A stretch of DNA of 64,000 nucleotides from JAMQKA01 sp031569985. GTDB lineage: Bacteria; Bacteroidota; Rhodothermia; Balneolales; Balneolaceae. Under the pieces are notes generated by a model. The model worked only from the letters and a program-made list of their open reading frames with translations. It was not told the DNA's origin and did no database searches. A program made the translations under genes and the position numbers. The DNA lies in contig NZ_JAMQKA010000003.1 of assembly GCF_031569985.1 (NCBI RefSeq), forward strand, positions 62,001 through 126,000. The letters are read 5' to 3'. Positions 24,854 through 33,577 of this stretch are shown here, one piece after another (position 1 is the first letter of the stretch; every line of letters begins with the position of its first letter).

Positions 24854-25924
24854 ATGGATCTGGATAAACGAATTGATGCTCTTTTGGAAACCACTGGGAA
24901 ATGGCTAAACAAGGATAATGAGTACCTCAGCGTAGCTTTTGACAAGACAGTAAGAGAGGACTATTTCAGTTTTGAGGATGTAAAGCATGCCGTCCTGGCC
25001 ATCAGGGATTCGATCAGTGAAACGGCAATTCGCGAGTGGGCAGACCAGGCTGGACTCTCAGATGCAACCAATGCTGTGGGAGAAAATGTGCTCTGCCTGC
25101 ATGCGGGAAATATACCTCTTGTGGGCTTCCAGGATGCATTTGCAACAATATTGAGCGGTGCTACCTACTACGGGAAAATATCACGAAAGGATCCCTACCT
25201 GCTGCCCACGTTCCTTAACGAAGTGAAGAAGACTGGTGCATTTACAGATTTTGATATCCAGTGGGTGCACAACCTGGAGCACTTGGAAGGGCTCCAGACA
25301 GATCGCATCCTTTTTGCCGGGTCAGAGGATTCAGTACCGGGCGTCAAAGAATCAATTACCAACCTTGGGCTAGAAAAACAGGATACGAAGTACCTGATAC
25401 GGACTGCACATTTTTCGATGGCCTACCTTGAGGACAAAAAGCCCCGATCGATGGAAGATCTCGTGGAAGCCATATTTCGGTACGGCGGCCAGGGGTGTCG
25501 TTCTGTGGCGGTGGTTGTAGCCCCGTTTGGGTTGGATGATATGAAGTGCGAGTTTACCGACTACATTGAGTCATTTTGGCTTGATAATCCGCAGCACAAG
25601 AAGCCGGGTCCCAAGCTGGAACATCGTTTTGCCTACAATAAGGCGACTGAGCGGCCCCAGGCCTGGCTGGATGATTTTTTGCTGCAGGAAGGGGGGCTTG
25701 AGCTCGACCAGGATTTCATCTGCTATTGGGTGCAGGGTGATGACCAAAAAATGGGAGAGCTTGCTACAAAATTCGGTGAGCAGCTCCAAAGCATTTATAT
25801 TACGGATCCCGATACAACGATTCCCGGCTTTGAGAATCGAACGGAATATCTTTCTGATGCACAAAATCCCCCGCTCGCCTGGAAACCGGACGGGGTGGAT
25901 ACCTTGCAGTGGCTGATTGAATAG
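24854..25924 (+). CDS. LuxC-like acyl-CoA/acyl-protein reductase
   Basis: 356 residues, shorter than luminous-bacteria LuxC (about 480). The motif GGQGCRS holds the catalytic cysteine (Cys215) that carries the acyl thioester; VLCLHAGNIPLVGFQDAFATIL (from residue 79) and LFAGSEDSV belong to the NADPH-binding aldehyde-dehydrogenase-like fold. It should reduce an activated acyl group to the aldehyde. Together with the LuxE-like protein upstream this is a fatty-acid-reductase pair lacking LuxD and luciferase, as found in several Bacteroidota. The acyl substrate and the acceptor of the aldehyde are unknown. Confidence 0.85.
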   Translation: MDLDKRIDALLETTGKWLNKDNEYLSVAFDKTVREDYFSFEDVKHAVLAIRDSISETAIREWADQAGLSDATNAVGENVLCLHAGNIPLVGFQDAFATILSGATYYGKISRKDPYLLPTFLNEVKKTGAFTDFDIQWVHNLEHLEGLQTDRILFAGSEDSVPGVKESITNLGLEKQDTKYLIRTAHFSMAYLEDKKPRSMEDLVEAIFRYGGQGCRSVAVVVAPFGLDDMKCEFTDYIESFWLDNPQHKKPGPKLEHRFAYNKATERPQAWLDDFLLQEGGLELDQDFICYWVQGDDQKMGELATKFGEQLQSIYITDPDTTIPGFENRTEYLSDAQNPPLAWKPDGVDTLQWLIE

Positions 25925-26021
25925 GGCAGAGCTGCAAATCCTCGCTAAGATTTTTGCTTCTTATCGATAAGGAATCCAGCATCTGTAGGGAAAGTGGATG
26001 CTGAAACCCTATCGTGTTGGC

Positions 26022-28289
26022 TTAAAGCAAGCTGTTTCCAATCCCTTTCAACTCGTCTTTCTCAAATTCTATTACAAAAGTAGTCTTGTTGTCTGTCGAT
26101 TTATAATGATGGCTGGCGTGTAACTGATCTGATAAAACATTAATCAGGTTTAATCCAAGGGAGCTACTTTTTGTAGTGTCGAGGTCTTCAGGAAAGCCAA
26201 TACCATCGTCACTGATAGAAAGATGCAGAGACCGCTGATTTTCACATTCAGATAAGTTTATATCGATGTTACCTTCCTCTCTTCCTAGGAAAGCATGCTT
26301 GAAGATATTTGTTATGACTTCATTGACAATTAATGAGCACGGGATCGCCTGGTTAATATTCAATTCAATATTTTCGCAATTAAAGTCGATATTGATATCC
26401 GTTTGTGGCTGGAACGTTTGTTTAATGTTTAAGATCAGGGCCTGGATGTTTTCAGCAAATGCCAGCTTTGAAAAGCTGTTTGACTGGTATAACTGCTCAT
26501 GAATATTTGCCATCGTTTTGATTCGAATGATGCTGTCATTTAATCGATCTTTTATCTCGTCATTTTCCTCTTCAGTCGCTTGCAGCTGCATCATTCCAGA
26601 GACAACAGCCAGGTTATTTTTTACCCGGTGATGGATTTCGGCCAGCAAGGTTTCTTTTTCCTTTAGTGATTCAAGATTTTGTTGCTGCTGATGAATCTGT
26701 TCTGTCACGTCCCGGGAATTGGCAATGAGTCCACCTACCGCAGGATCTTTTGTCATGTTTGTAAGTGTAGTCTCAATCCACCGCCAGTTGCCCTCGGCAT
26801 CTCTGAACCGGTAAGGTGGAATATAAATACGTTTTCCGGTGGAAAGATCGCTGATCAACCCAGATAGCCGCAGCTTATCTTCATCGTGGATATAATCAAA
26901 TGCGTTGGTACCAATAAATTGATCTGCGGGAATCCCTAAAATGGATTCGGAAGTCGGGCTTACGTATGTGTAATTTGCTTCCGAATCGAGGATGGCGATC
27001 AGATCGGACCCATCCTGTACCAGCGACCGGAATCGGCGTTCCCGCAATAACAGATCCTCCTCCGCCTGTCTCCGGTCGCTCACATCTTGACTAATGCCGT
27101 AAAACTTTGTGCAGGTGCCATCCTCGAATTCCGGTTCCCCGGTAGCGCGTATCCAGCGTTCATCACCTTTACCGCTTATGATTTTAAGCTCAACATCGAA
27201 CGGTTCGGCATGTTCAATAGCATCATGAGCCGCCTTCGCAAATATTTCCCTGTGTATTCCCTTTTTGAACAGGTTTATTGTGCTCTCCACGTCGGGTTCG
27301 TAGTCCTCACCAAAACCGTGCACTTCCTTGGTTACGGGCGACCAATGGAGATGGTGTGTTTGCATGTCAAACTCCCAGGTACCAATTCGGGCCAGTTTGT
27401 ATGCTTTGTCAAGCAGTTCCTGTTTTTCATCCCATTCCTCTTTGGTAAGGATTTTATCAATTTTAAGAGACAGGTGATTGATTACTGAGTTGATCAGATT
27501 TCGTTCTTCTTTTAAAAAGGGCCCTTCATCATGGATGGGACGCTGGGTAAGGTAAGAAATTTTTACAGCCAGGGGACAATCTCTTCGAATATTCGTTTCA
27601 GCAGACATACTCCAGGAGGTTTCCTTATAGCCCGCGGTAGTGAATATTTCTCCGTTGTATTCAATTTTTGCCTCTGCAACTTCGTTGTATTGCCACCCTC
27701 GCGGCAGGATATTGACGGCGTTTGTTAGCAATTCAGGTATTGTCAGTATTTGTTCATCCAGGTTCGAAATTTTGTAAAGACATTCCTGTTCCTTGATCCG
27801 TTCTATTAACATCTGTAATATTTTGTCTTTTTCATTGTCACTTGTATAGGAATCAAAAGGGAAGTTGTTGCCAGGGTCTGCAGATGAAGAGTTCTCTTCG
27901 GTCAATAGATCTGTGTTTTGCACTTCTCCGAACGAAAAAATGATTAAATCCACAGCATCACTTTTATCGAGAACCGGCGTCAGGCTTGTAAGTTGATACC
28001 ATATTTCATCCCGCCCGGAATTCCCGGCCCTTGGTAATTTCATTGTTACCGCTTCTTGCGTGATACGCACTTTTTTAAGTATATCTTTTAATTCAGGTAC
28101 TGCCAGCGGTATCTCCCCCAAAGAAATATCGAATATTGATTCTCCTAGGAGATCAACCTTTGTAGCCCCGGTTTTTGTCAAAAAAGCCTCATTTGCATCC
28201 GCTACCGTAAAATCTGAATCAGGATAAAGAATAAGAGATGGTAAAGGAGTGGCAGCAAAAACAGAAGTGATTTGCGAGTGTGTTAACAT
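26022..28289 (-). CDS. PAS-domain sensor histidine kinase (HisKA_2/HWE type)
   Basis: 755 residues and no membrane segment, so cytoplasmic. At least three PAS-like regions are visible: residues about 10-105 (LPSLILYPDSDFTVADANEAF), 295-405 (WEFDMQTHHLHWSPVTKEVHG, then WIRATGEPEFEDG) and 415-535 (VQDGSDLIAILDSEANYTYVSP, then WRWIETTLTNM); the middle one ends in GISQDVSDRRQAEEDL. The kinase core starts EIHHRVKNNLAVVSGMMQLQA with phospho-acceptor His553 or His554, and the ATPase has N-box IVNEVITNIFKHAF and G-box SDDGIGFPEDL. This belongs to the histidine-kinase family that usually signals through stand-alone regulators. No response regulator is adjacent. The sensed signal is unknown. Confidence 0.88.
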   Translation of the reverse strand: MLTHSQITSVFAATPLPSLILYPDSDFTVADANEAFLTKTGATKVDLLGESIFDISLGEIPLAVPELKDILKKVRITQEAVTMKLPRAGNSGRDEIWYQLTSLTPVLDKSDAVDLIIFSFGEVQNTDLLTEENSSSADPGNNFPFDSYTSDNEKDKILQMLIERIKEQECLYKISNLDEQILTIPELLTNAVNILPRGWQYNEVAEAKIEYNGEIFTTAGYKETSWSMSAETNIRRDCPLAVKISYLTQRPIHDEGPFLKEERNLINSVINHLSLKIDKILTKEEWDEKQELLDKAYKLARIGTWEFDMQTHHLHWSPVTKEVHGFGEDYEPDVESTINLFKKGIHREIFAKAAHDAIEHAEPFDVELKIISGKGDERWIRATGEPEFEDGTCTKFYGISQDVSDRRQAEEDLLLRERRFRSLVQDGSDLIAILDSEANYTYVSPTSESILGIPADQFIGTNAFDYIHDEDKLRLSGLISDLSTGKRIYIPPYRFRDAEGNWRWIETTLTNMTKDPAVGGLIANSRDVTEQIHQQQQNLESLKEKETLLAEIHHRVKNNLAVVSGMMQLQATEEENDEIKDRLNDSIIRIKTMANIHEQLYQSNSFSKLAFAENIQALILNIKQTFQPQTDINIDFNCENIELNINQAIPCSLIVNEVITNIFKHAFLGREEGNIDINLSECENQRSLHLSISDDGIGFPEDLDTTKSSSLGLNLINVLSDQLHASHHYKSTDNKTTFVIEFEKDELKGIGNSLL

Positions 28290-28541
28290 CTGTAAATGAT
28301 TGTTGAAGTATTAGCCGTTTAGTCAACCAGAAGAGCGTTTGTACCACAAAAATGTTTTATCTCCCGCCGATCATCTTGTTTAATTTACCGCGAGAGTCTT
28401 TTAAAAGCCTGCCCTTAACCAGAAATATTTAGGCCATTTTAAGAAATGGTTGGAAGAAAAGAAATAATCTGTTCATTAGAACTGGTTAATTTGTCTTGAA
28501 TGTTATATCGCTATCATCCGGTTCACCTACCCGAATATAGG

Positions 28542-29147
28542 TTATTGTGTTATATTACCTAACTCCCTTCCAATAACATCAGCAACTTCCTCGGCATCTT
28601 CATTTACCCATTCGGTTCCTTTATAGGCGATGTTCCCGTTGGCATCGACCACCACGGAGCGGTCATACTTGCTTGCATCTCCATAATAGTCAACAAGGCT
28701 TTCCTTGGCATTGAGGAGTAGCGGATAGGTGATGCCGGTTACCTCTTTAAAAGCTTCTACATTACTGGCGCTTTCATTCCAGGTGTCGAGTCCGAGAGCC
28801 ACAAAGTTTTGATTGCTTTGATAGGGCCCATAGATGGTAGTTTGGGTGGCTGGTCCGTTGTCTCGGCAATGGGGGCAACTGGCGCCGAAAAAGAACAGGT
28901 ATACCACCTTGCCCTCCAGTTCCGAAAGCGTATATTCATTCCCGCTCAGCGAGGTATATGTGAAATCGGGTGCAGGTTCCCGGTCTTCGTTCATTTCATT
29001 ATCCTCATCATTCATCTCCATATCATCGCCATTGCCCGGATTTTGATCGTTGGAAGAAGAATTAGAGGGGCTACTGCTGCATCCGGCCATGAGCAGTATC
29101 AAACCGGTAAGCAGGTATAAAAGAGCACATCTTTTAAATAGGTTCAT
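28542..29147 (-). CDS. Redoxin-domain lipoprotein (thioredoxin-like)
   Basis: 201 residues. The lipobox LMAGC (Cys about residue 23) is followed by a Ser/Asn/Asp/Glu-rich low-complexity linker (about residues 25-55). The thioredoxin fold then begins at PDFTYTSLSGNEYTLSELEGK, with the active site FFGASCPHCRDNGP (CPHC). The redox-active CxxC and AhpC/TSA-like order place it with periplasmic TlpA/ResA-type proteins that transfer electrons to partner proteins. It is the last gene of a three-gene unit behind a beta-barrel protein and a second TlpA-like gene; the gap to the beta-barrel gene is 18 bp. Confidence 0.88.
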   Translation of the reverse strand: MNLFKRCALLYLLTGLILLMAGCSSSPSNSSSNDQNPGNGDDMEMNDEDNEMNEDREPAPDFTYTSLSGNEYTLSELEGKVVYLFFFGASCPHCRDNGPATQTTIYGPYQSNQNFVALGLDTWNESASNVEAFKEVTGITYPLLLNAKESLVDYYGDASKYDRSVVVDANGNIAYKGTEWVNEDAEEVADVIGRELGNITQ

Positions 29148-29165
29148 GGCTGTTTCCCATTTAGA

Positions 29166-30677
29166 TTAAAAACGTGTTGAGAATCGAACTTCCACGCCTT
29201 CGAAGTCCAAAATTTCATAGCAGATGCCCGACGTACAAGCAGGTCCGCCGCGCCTTTTCCCGGCAAAAATGTCCAGCGTATGCACCGAATTAATTTTATA
29301 ACGAACGTTTCCACCCATCCAGGTTCGTATTGCTGTTTCCGTGGGTAGCGTACGGGGATCGTCTGTCAAATTGGGATCGGTACTAGCTTCAAAAACCGCA
29401 CTCACCGTCAAATCCGGAATGTAGTTAACGGCCAGCGAAGCATAATAATTTTCAGAGGTATTGGGATTGAAGGGGCGGTCAAATCGTTGAAACTGCAGGT
29501 CTAGGGTTAAGCTCCAGGTATAATCGAAGATTTTGTCCAGTATGAAGCCAGCTGATACGCGATCTTGCTCACCTTTCAGCTCATCGTTGGCATAATCCAA
29601 AAAGGATTTCAGGGTCAGCAGATCATTCACGTTATAGTTTCCCTCGATAAAATATTCCTTGTAATCGAACCGGTTGACTACTTCATTTTTGGCCGTCGTG
29701 TAGTTGGCAGTTATCGTATGTCCACCAGCAAACGTGTAGAATACCTCGAGCTGAATGCCGCTTTCATCCGCCGTTGAGAGCACATGCGTACTTCGGTTCA
29801 GCACAGGGTAGGTATGCTCTTTTATGAGTGAAGGTGGGTTATTGAATCCGGAACCAAGCGTAAACCGGTTGTAATTCTTGTATTCCAGGCTGGCCCCGAA
29901 TGTATCATAAAAGTAGTTGAGGCCGGCATAAAAGCCGTAGGAGCCTTTCTGGTTGAAGGCAAAAAGATCGGTGTCGGTTGCAAAAGCGTATTCACTGGTC
30001 AGCTGTAAATTCAAAGGCAGCTCACTGTTTAACATCAGTGATCCATATTCCGAATAGTCGGTTTGTCCATCCTCGTGGAGCCGCATAAATGCTCCACCGA
30101 TACTGATGTCATCGCTTAGGAAAAAATGGGATTCCACCGCCTCGATAAGTTCCGGGCGGCGCAGGCTGTCAGGTTCAATATTGGGCGGAAGCGGATTAAA
30201 AAGCGGACGGCCCCGAATGACGGTTGCTTCCACAAAATCATTGGAAAACCCAAAAGAAAGCCCCTCGATATCCCGGTTAAAGGCATACCGCGTTCGATAG
30301 AAGCTGTCCTCGAACACCGATCCGGGTATCTCATAGCTGCGTAGCAGGAGTCCACGGCCTATCGTCTCATAAAAATTACCGATCCTTATATTGAACTGTT
30401 CATCCTCGTACTGGAGACGTTTTTGGGTGAGCGAAAAATAATTGCGCTCACGAAACGGGGTTAAAAAATACTCGGTCCGTCCATAAAGGCTGAGATTACC
30501 CTGGTCAAAATAGAGGTCCAGCTGATCGTAGGAGGTCGTCAGATCCCTGTTCTCCTCGTACGGCAGGTTGCCATATTGAAATTCGAAGGTATTTGTACCA
30601 TAAAGCTGAGCCATAGCCTGATCCTGTATCATAAATAGCAGGAAACCCAGGCAGGTGACAAGCAGACTCTTCCTCAT
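29166..30677 (-). CDS. Outer-membrane beta-barrel protein linked to thioredoxin-like proteins
   Basis: 503 residues with a signal peptide (MRKSLLVTCLGFLLFMIQDQAMAQ). The rest consists of alternating amphipathic strands rich in Tyr, Phe and Asn, ending in an aromatic residue (VEVRFSTRF), which is the usual outer-membrane barrel signal. It resembles the DUF6029-type barrels of Bacteroidota, a guess from the N-terminal NTFEFQYG and the LRSYEIPGSVFED segment rather than a proven match. A Cys pair (ACTSGICYEI) lies near the C-terminus. Its start overlaps the stop of the TlpA-like gene (ATGA), so the two are translationally coupled. Confidence 0.75.
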   Translation of the reverse strand: MRKSLLVTCLGFLLFMIQDQAMAQLYGTNTFEFQYGNLPYEENRDLTTSYDQLDLYFDQGNLSLYGRTEYFLTPFRERNYFSLTQKRLQYEDEQFNIRIGNFYETIGRGLLLRSYEIPGSVFEDSFYRTRYAFNRDIEGLSFGFSNDFVEATVIRGRPLFNPLPPNIEPDSLRRPELIEAVESHFFLSDDISIGGAFMRLHEDGQTDYSEYGSLMLNSELPLNLQLTSEYAFATDTDLFAFNQKGSYGFYAGLNYFYDTFGASLEYKNYNRFTLGSGFNNPPSLIKEHTYPVLNRSTHVLSTADESGIQLEVFYTFAGGHTITANYTTAKNEVVNRFDYKEYFIEGNYNVNDLLTLKSFLDYANDELKGEQDRVSAGFILDKIFDYTWSLTLDLQFQRFDRPFNPNTSENYYASLAVNYIPDLTVSAVFEASTDPNLTDDPRTLPTETAIRTWMGGNVRYKINSVHTLDIFAGKRRGGPACTSGICYEILDFEGVEVRFSTRF

Positions 30678-31153
30678 GAGTTAAGCTGCTTGAGAATTTC
30701 CCTGCGTATCAACTGCTCTTCGCCGGGGGAATATCCTTCATGGAAATAAACAATTTCGTCATTGTTGTTCACTACCAGCAGGGTAGGGACCGCCCGAACA
30801 CCGAGCCTGCTCATCACATTATTATCGGTATCCAACAGTATGGGATAGTCGATACCCAGCGATTTGGCAAAAGGTTTTACTTTATTGAGATTGCGGGGTC
30901 CGTCCAAACTGATTGCCAGGAATTGTACGCCCCGGGATTCGAACTCATCATGCATTTCAACCAGTTTTGGGATCGATTTGACGCACGGCTTGCACCAGGT
31001 CGCCCAGAAATCGATGACTGTAAGTTGCTCTCCTTTTACTTCACTGTAGGAAACTGTCCGGTTGTTTAGGTCTTTCAGCTTAATGTCGTAAACGGATGGT
31101 CCTGAATCTACCCAGAGCAACAGAATGAAGAGGATAGAAGTAAGTAATTTCAT
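30674..31153 (-). CDS. TlpA-family periplasmic thiol-disulfide oxidoreductase
   Basis: 159 residues from ATG 31153, where a signal sequence begins (MKLLTSILFILLLWVDSG); the frame extends to 31216, but those residues are not signal-like. Active site FWATWCKPCVKSIP (CKPC), then the cis-Pro loop VRAVPTLLVV, place it in the TlpA/ResA group, which reduce or protect periplasmic cysteines, often for cytochrome maturation. It shares an ATGA stop/start overlap with the following barrel gene. A second redoxin-type protein lies at the end of the same unit, so the barrel is bracketed by two CxxC proteins. Confidence 0.9.
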   Translation of the reverse strand: MKLLTSILFILLLWVDSGPSVYDIKLKDLNNRTVSYSEVKGEQLTVIDFWATWCKPCVKSIPKLVEMHDEFESRGVQFLAISLDGPRNLNKVKPFAKSLGIDYPILLDTDNNVMSRLGVRAVPTLLVVNNNDEIVYFHEGYSPGEEQLIRREILKQLNS

Positions 31154-31287
31154 AGAAAGCGATTGAAATGAACGGTTCCCCATTATTATGAGGATAATCA
31201 TTGAGAAATGTATCACAAAATTCTAACAATTCCGTTTTACCAGCATACTCTACGTCAACTGCGGGATATTGCCCCAGTGAACGCATT

Positions 31288-32292
31288 TTACTCTATAGCC
31301 CTGCCCAACAGCATGTTTTTAAACTTGGTACGCACCTCCTGGCTGGCATCGCGATAGGTATTGAACTCTACATGTTGCCTGGGTTGGGTCGTATCCACTT
31401 TAATTCCCCAGAGTGGTTTAATGGATATGGGCAGCATAGCATATCGCCCGTCACCAATAACATTCGGATGGTCCGGGTGGGCGACCAGTATGCCTTCCGA
31501 GAGCTCATCAAATCGTTGAATATCTTGATATAAGACGGTACCCTCGAAATCGGAGTACTGCTCCTGCCAATCCATTATCTCGGCCGACTCCCCCGGGTAA
31601 ACGTGTGGATCCGAGAGGGGATTAATGCGCACGCCATCGGCATAAATCATTTGGCCGCTCACATAACGGGTGCTCCAGATCAGTTCATTACCAATAGTCG
31701 GTTTTACAATCAGGCGTTCAATAAAATGGTTACGCTGTTTGGCTAATGCTTGGGCGGCAATTTTAGCTTTCTGTTTCTGGGTGACCGCAAAAAGGAGGTA
31801 TACCGTCATCCATATAAGGCCCAGCCAGGCGATACCCTTTTTCTTCTTATACAGGGAGAACCCGACAGTGATGATCAATCCGAGTGAAAAAATGGGATCA
31901 AATATGGAGATCAAATTCCAGGCAAACCGTTCGGTGGTAAAAGGCCACAGCAGCTGCACACCGTAGCTGGTAAACATATCGGCGATGCCAGCAGTGGCGA
32001 TTCCAAGCAGGCTAAAGAGATAACATTCCCAGAAATAGAGTTCACTACGGACGAACCACCAGAAAAGGCCTGCTATGAGGAGGGCCCCGGCGGGAATAAA
32101 AACAAGGGAATGGGTGAATTGCCGGTGGAATTCCAGGTTCAGCAGAGGATCGGCGGGACTGCTTATGAGTATATCCAAGTCGGGCAGCATGCCGCCGGCT
32201 GCGCCAAGCAGGGCAGCGTAACGCAATATATCTTTTTCCGCAAACGACTGCGATGCCGTAGCACCGATAAGTCCGTGAGTAACTGGATCCAT
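31288..32292 (-). CDS. YdjM/DUF457-type membrane-bound metal-dependent hydrolase
   Basis: 334 residues from the Met at 32292, where the family start MDPVTHGLIGA is found; the frame reaches back to 32391 with unrelated residues. Metal ligands of the family can be placed: His6 of THG, the GMLPDLDILI aspartates and the HRQFTHS histidines. Four or five membrane segments follow, then a soluble C-terminal domain. In E. coli, YdjM is induced by DNA damage; the substrate is unknown. The gene stands alone, between the tlpA operon and a plus-strand hydrolase. Confidence 0.85.
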   Translation of the reverse strand: MDPVTHGLIGATASQSFAEKDILRYAALLGAAGGMLPDLDILISSPADPLLNLEFHRQFTHSLVFIPAGALLIAGLFWWFVRSELYFWECYLFSLLGIATAGIADMFTSYGVQLLWPFTTERFAWNLISIFDPIFSLGLIITVGFSLYKKKKGIAWLGLIWMTVYLLFAVTQKQKAKIAAQALAKQRNHFIERLIVKPTIGNELIWSTRYVSGQMIYADGVRINPLSDPHVYPGESAEIMDWQEQYSDFEGTVLYQDIQRFDELSEGILVAHPDHPNVIGDGRYAMLPISIKPLWGIKVDTTQPRQHVEFNTYRDASQEVRTKFKNMLLGRAIE

Positions 32293-32550
32293 ATTTAGAA
32301 ACGTGGAGTTAATTAAATGCGTACTATAGTTATAAAATAAAATCTTATAACCATAGAAAATTTTTATATCTCCAGTATGGTTATTTCCCAATTACTAAGG
32401 CTTTTCACTTTTATATAGTAAGGATAATGAATTTGTGTAGTCGGGGGATTTCAGTCTGTATAAAGGTAGCATATCAAGCATTCTACGGAGCATTATTTGT
32501 CTCAATTTCGCATATTGATTTTTTACGAACTAAAATGGGGAGTTACTGTT

Positions 32551-33351
32551 ATGAAGACCTTCACCAGCTTTTTTATATGTGTACTTATTTCAATGAGTGC
32601 TTTTGCCCAGGATTATGCCCTGAAACAGCTTGAAAATTCGCCGCGACACCACCAGTGGGTGACATTGGAGTCGCAGGGGCGGGAGCTGCACAACTTTGTC
32701 GTATATCCGCAGGTGGATGAAGATGTGCCGGTCGTTATTGTGATACATGAAAACAGGGGACTCAACGACTGGGCACGCAGTTTTGCTGATCAGCTGGCGG
32801 GGAAGGGGTATATAGCTGTCGCCCCGGATTTACTTTCAAACACACAGGACGGGATTGAGAAAACAAGTGATTTCGCAACCTCCGACGCAGCACGTTCTGC
32901 TATTTATGAGCTGGATCCCGATGGTGTTACCCAAGATCTTAAAACAGTCCTCAACTATGCACAAAATATGGACGGAGGTAATGGCAAAGTTGCCGTGGCG
33001 GGATTCTGTTGGGGCGGGTCACAGTCATTCCGATTTGCTACCAATGCAGGTGATACCATCGAAGCTGCCTTTGTTTTTTACGGGACTGCCCCTGAAGATC
33101 AAGAAGCGATTAACCGGATAGAAGTACCTGTTTACGGCTTCTATGGGGGAGATGACCAGCGTGTGAACTCAACGATTAGTCGAACCGAGGAGATGATGAT
33201 AATTGCCGGGAATACCTACGAATACGAAATCTACGAAGGAGCAGGGCATGCATTTATGAGAAGCGGGGACGATCCCAACGGGGAACAGCCTAATATTGAG
33301 GCCCGGAACAACTCCTGGAATCGACTTGTGAAGTTGTTGAGTAATTTATGA
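32551..33351 (+). CDS. Secreted dienelactone-hydrolase-family protein
   Basis: 266 residues from ATG 32551, which begins a signal peptide (MKTFTSFFICVLISMSAFAQ); the TTG at 32497 is in frame but not needed. Alpha/beta hydrolase of the DLH type: oxyanion strand VVIVIHENRGLNDWARSFAD, the nucleophile elbow GFCWGGSQ (Cys nucleophile), Asp in YGGDDQRVN and the His in EGAGHAFMR. DLH proteins cleave dienelactones in aromatic degradation, but most exported members have unknown substrates. No other aromatic catabolism genes are near. An M20 peptidase gene follows about 230 bp downstream. Confidence 0.88.
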   Translation: MKTFTSFFICVLISMSAFAQDYALKQLENSPRHHQWVTLESQGRELHNFVVYPQVDEDVPVVIVIHENRGLNDWARSFADQLAGKGYIAVAPDLLSNTQDGIEKTSDFATSDAARSAIYELDPDGVTQDLKTVLNYAQNMDGGNGKVAVAGFCWGGSQSFRFATNAGDTIEAAFVFYGTAPEDQEAINRIEVPVYGFYGGDDQRVNSTISRTEEMMIIAGNTYEYEIYEGAGHAFMRSGDDPNGEQPNIEARNNSWNRLVKLLSNL

Positions 33352-33577
33352 TGTAGTTACAACAGCAGTCAACGGACAAGCGAAATATATCATACACGCA
33401 TAAGCCTTTTATCAGGCGGGAACATCTTTCGGTGTATCGGATTTATATTTTTGATATCAATGCCGGATACGCTGAAAAAGCAGCGTTATTTCCTTTTTCA
33501 CCGGTACTGTTGTCAAAAGGAAGTTGTTTCGATACTTCTATTTTCTTCCGAAATCATTAATACAAACAGATTCCAAG

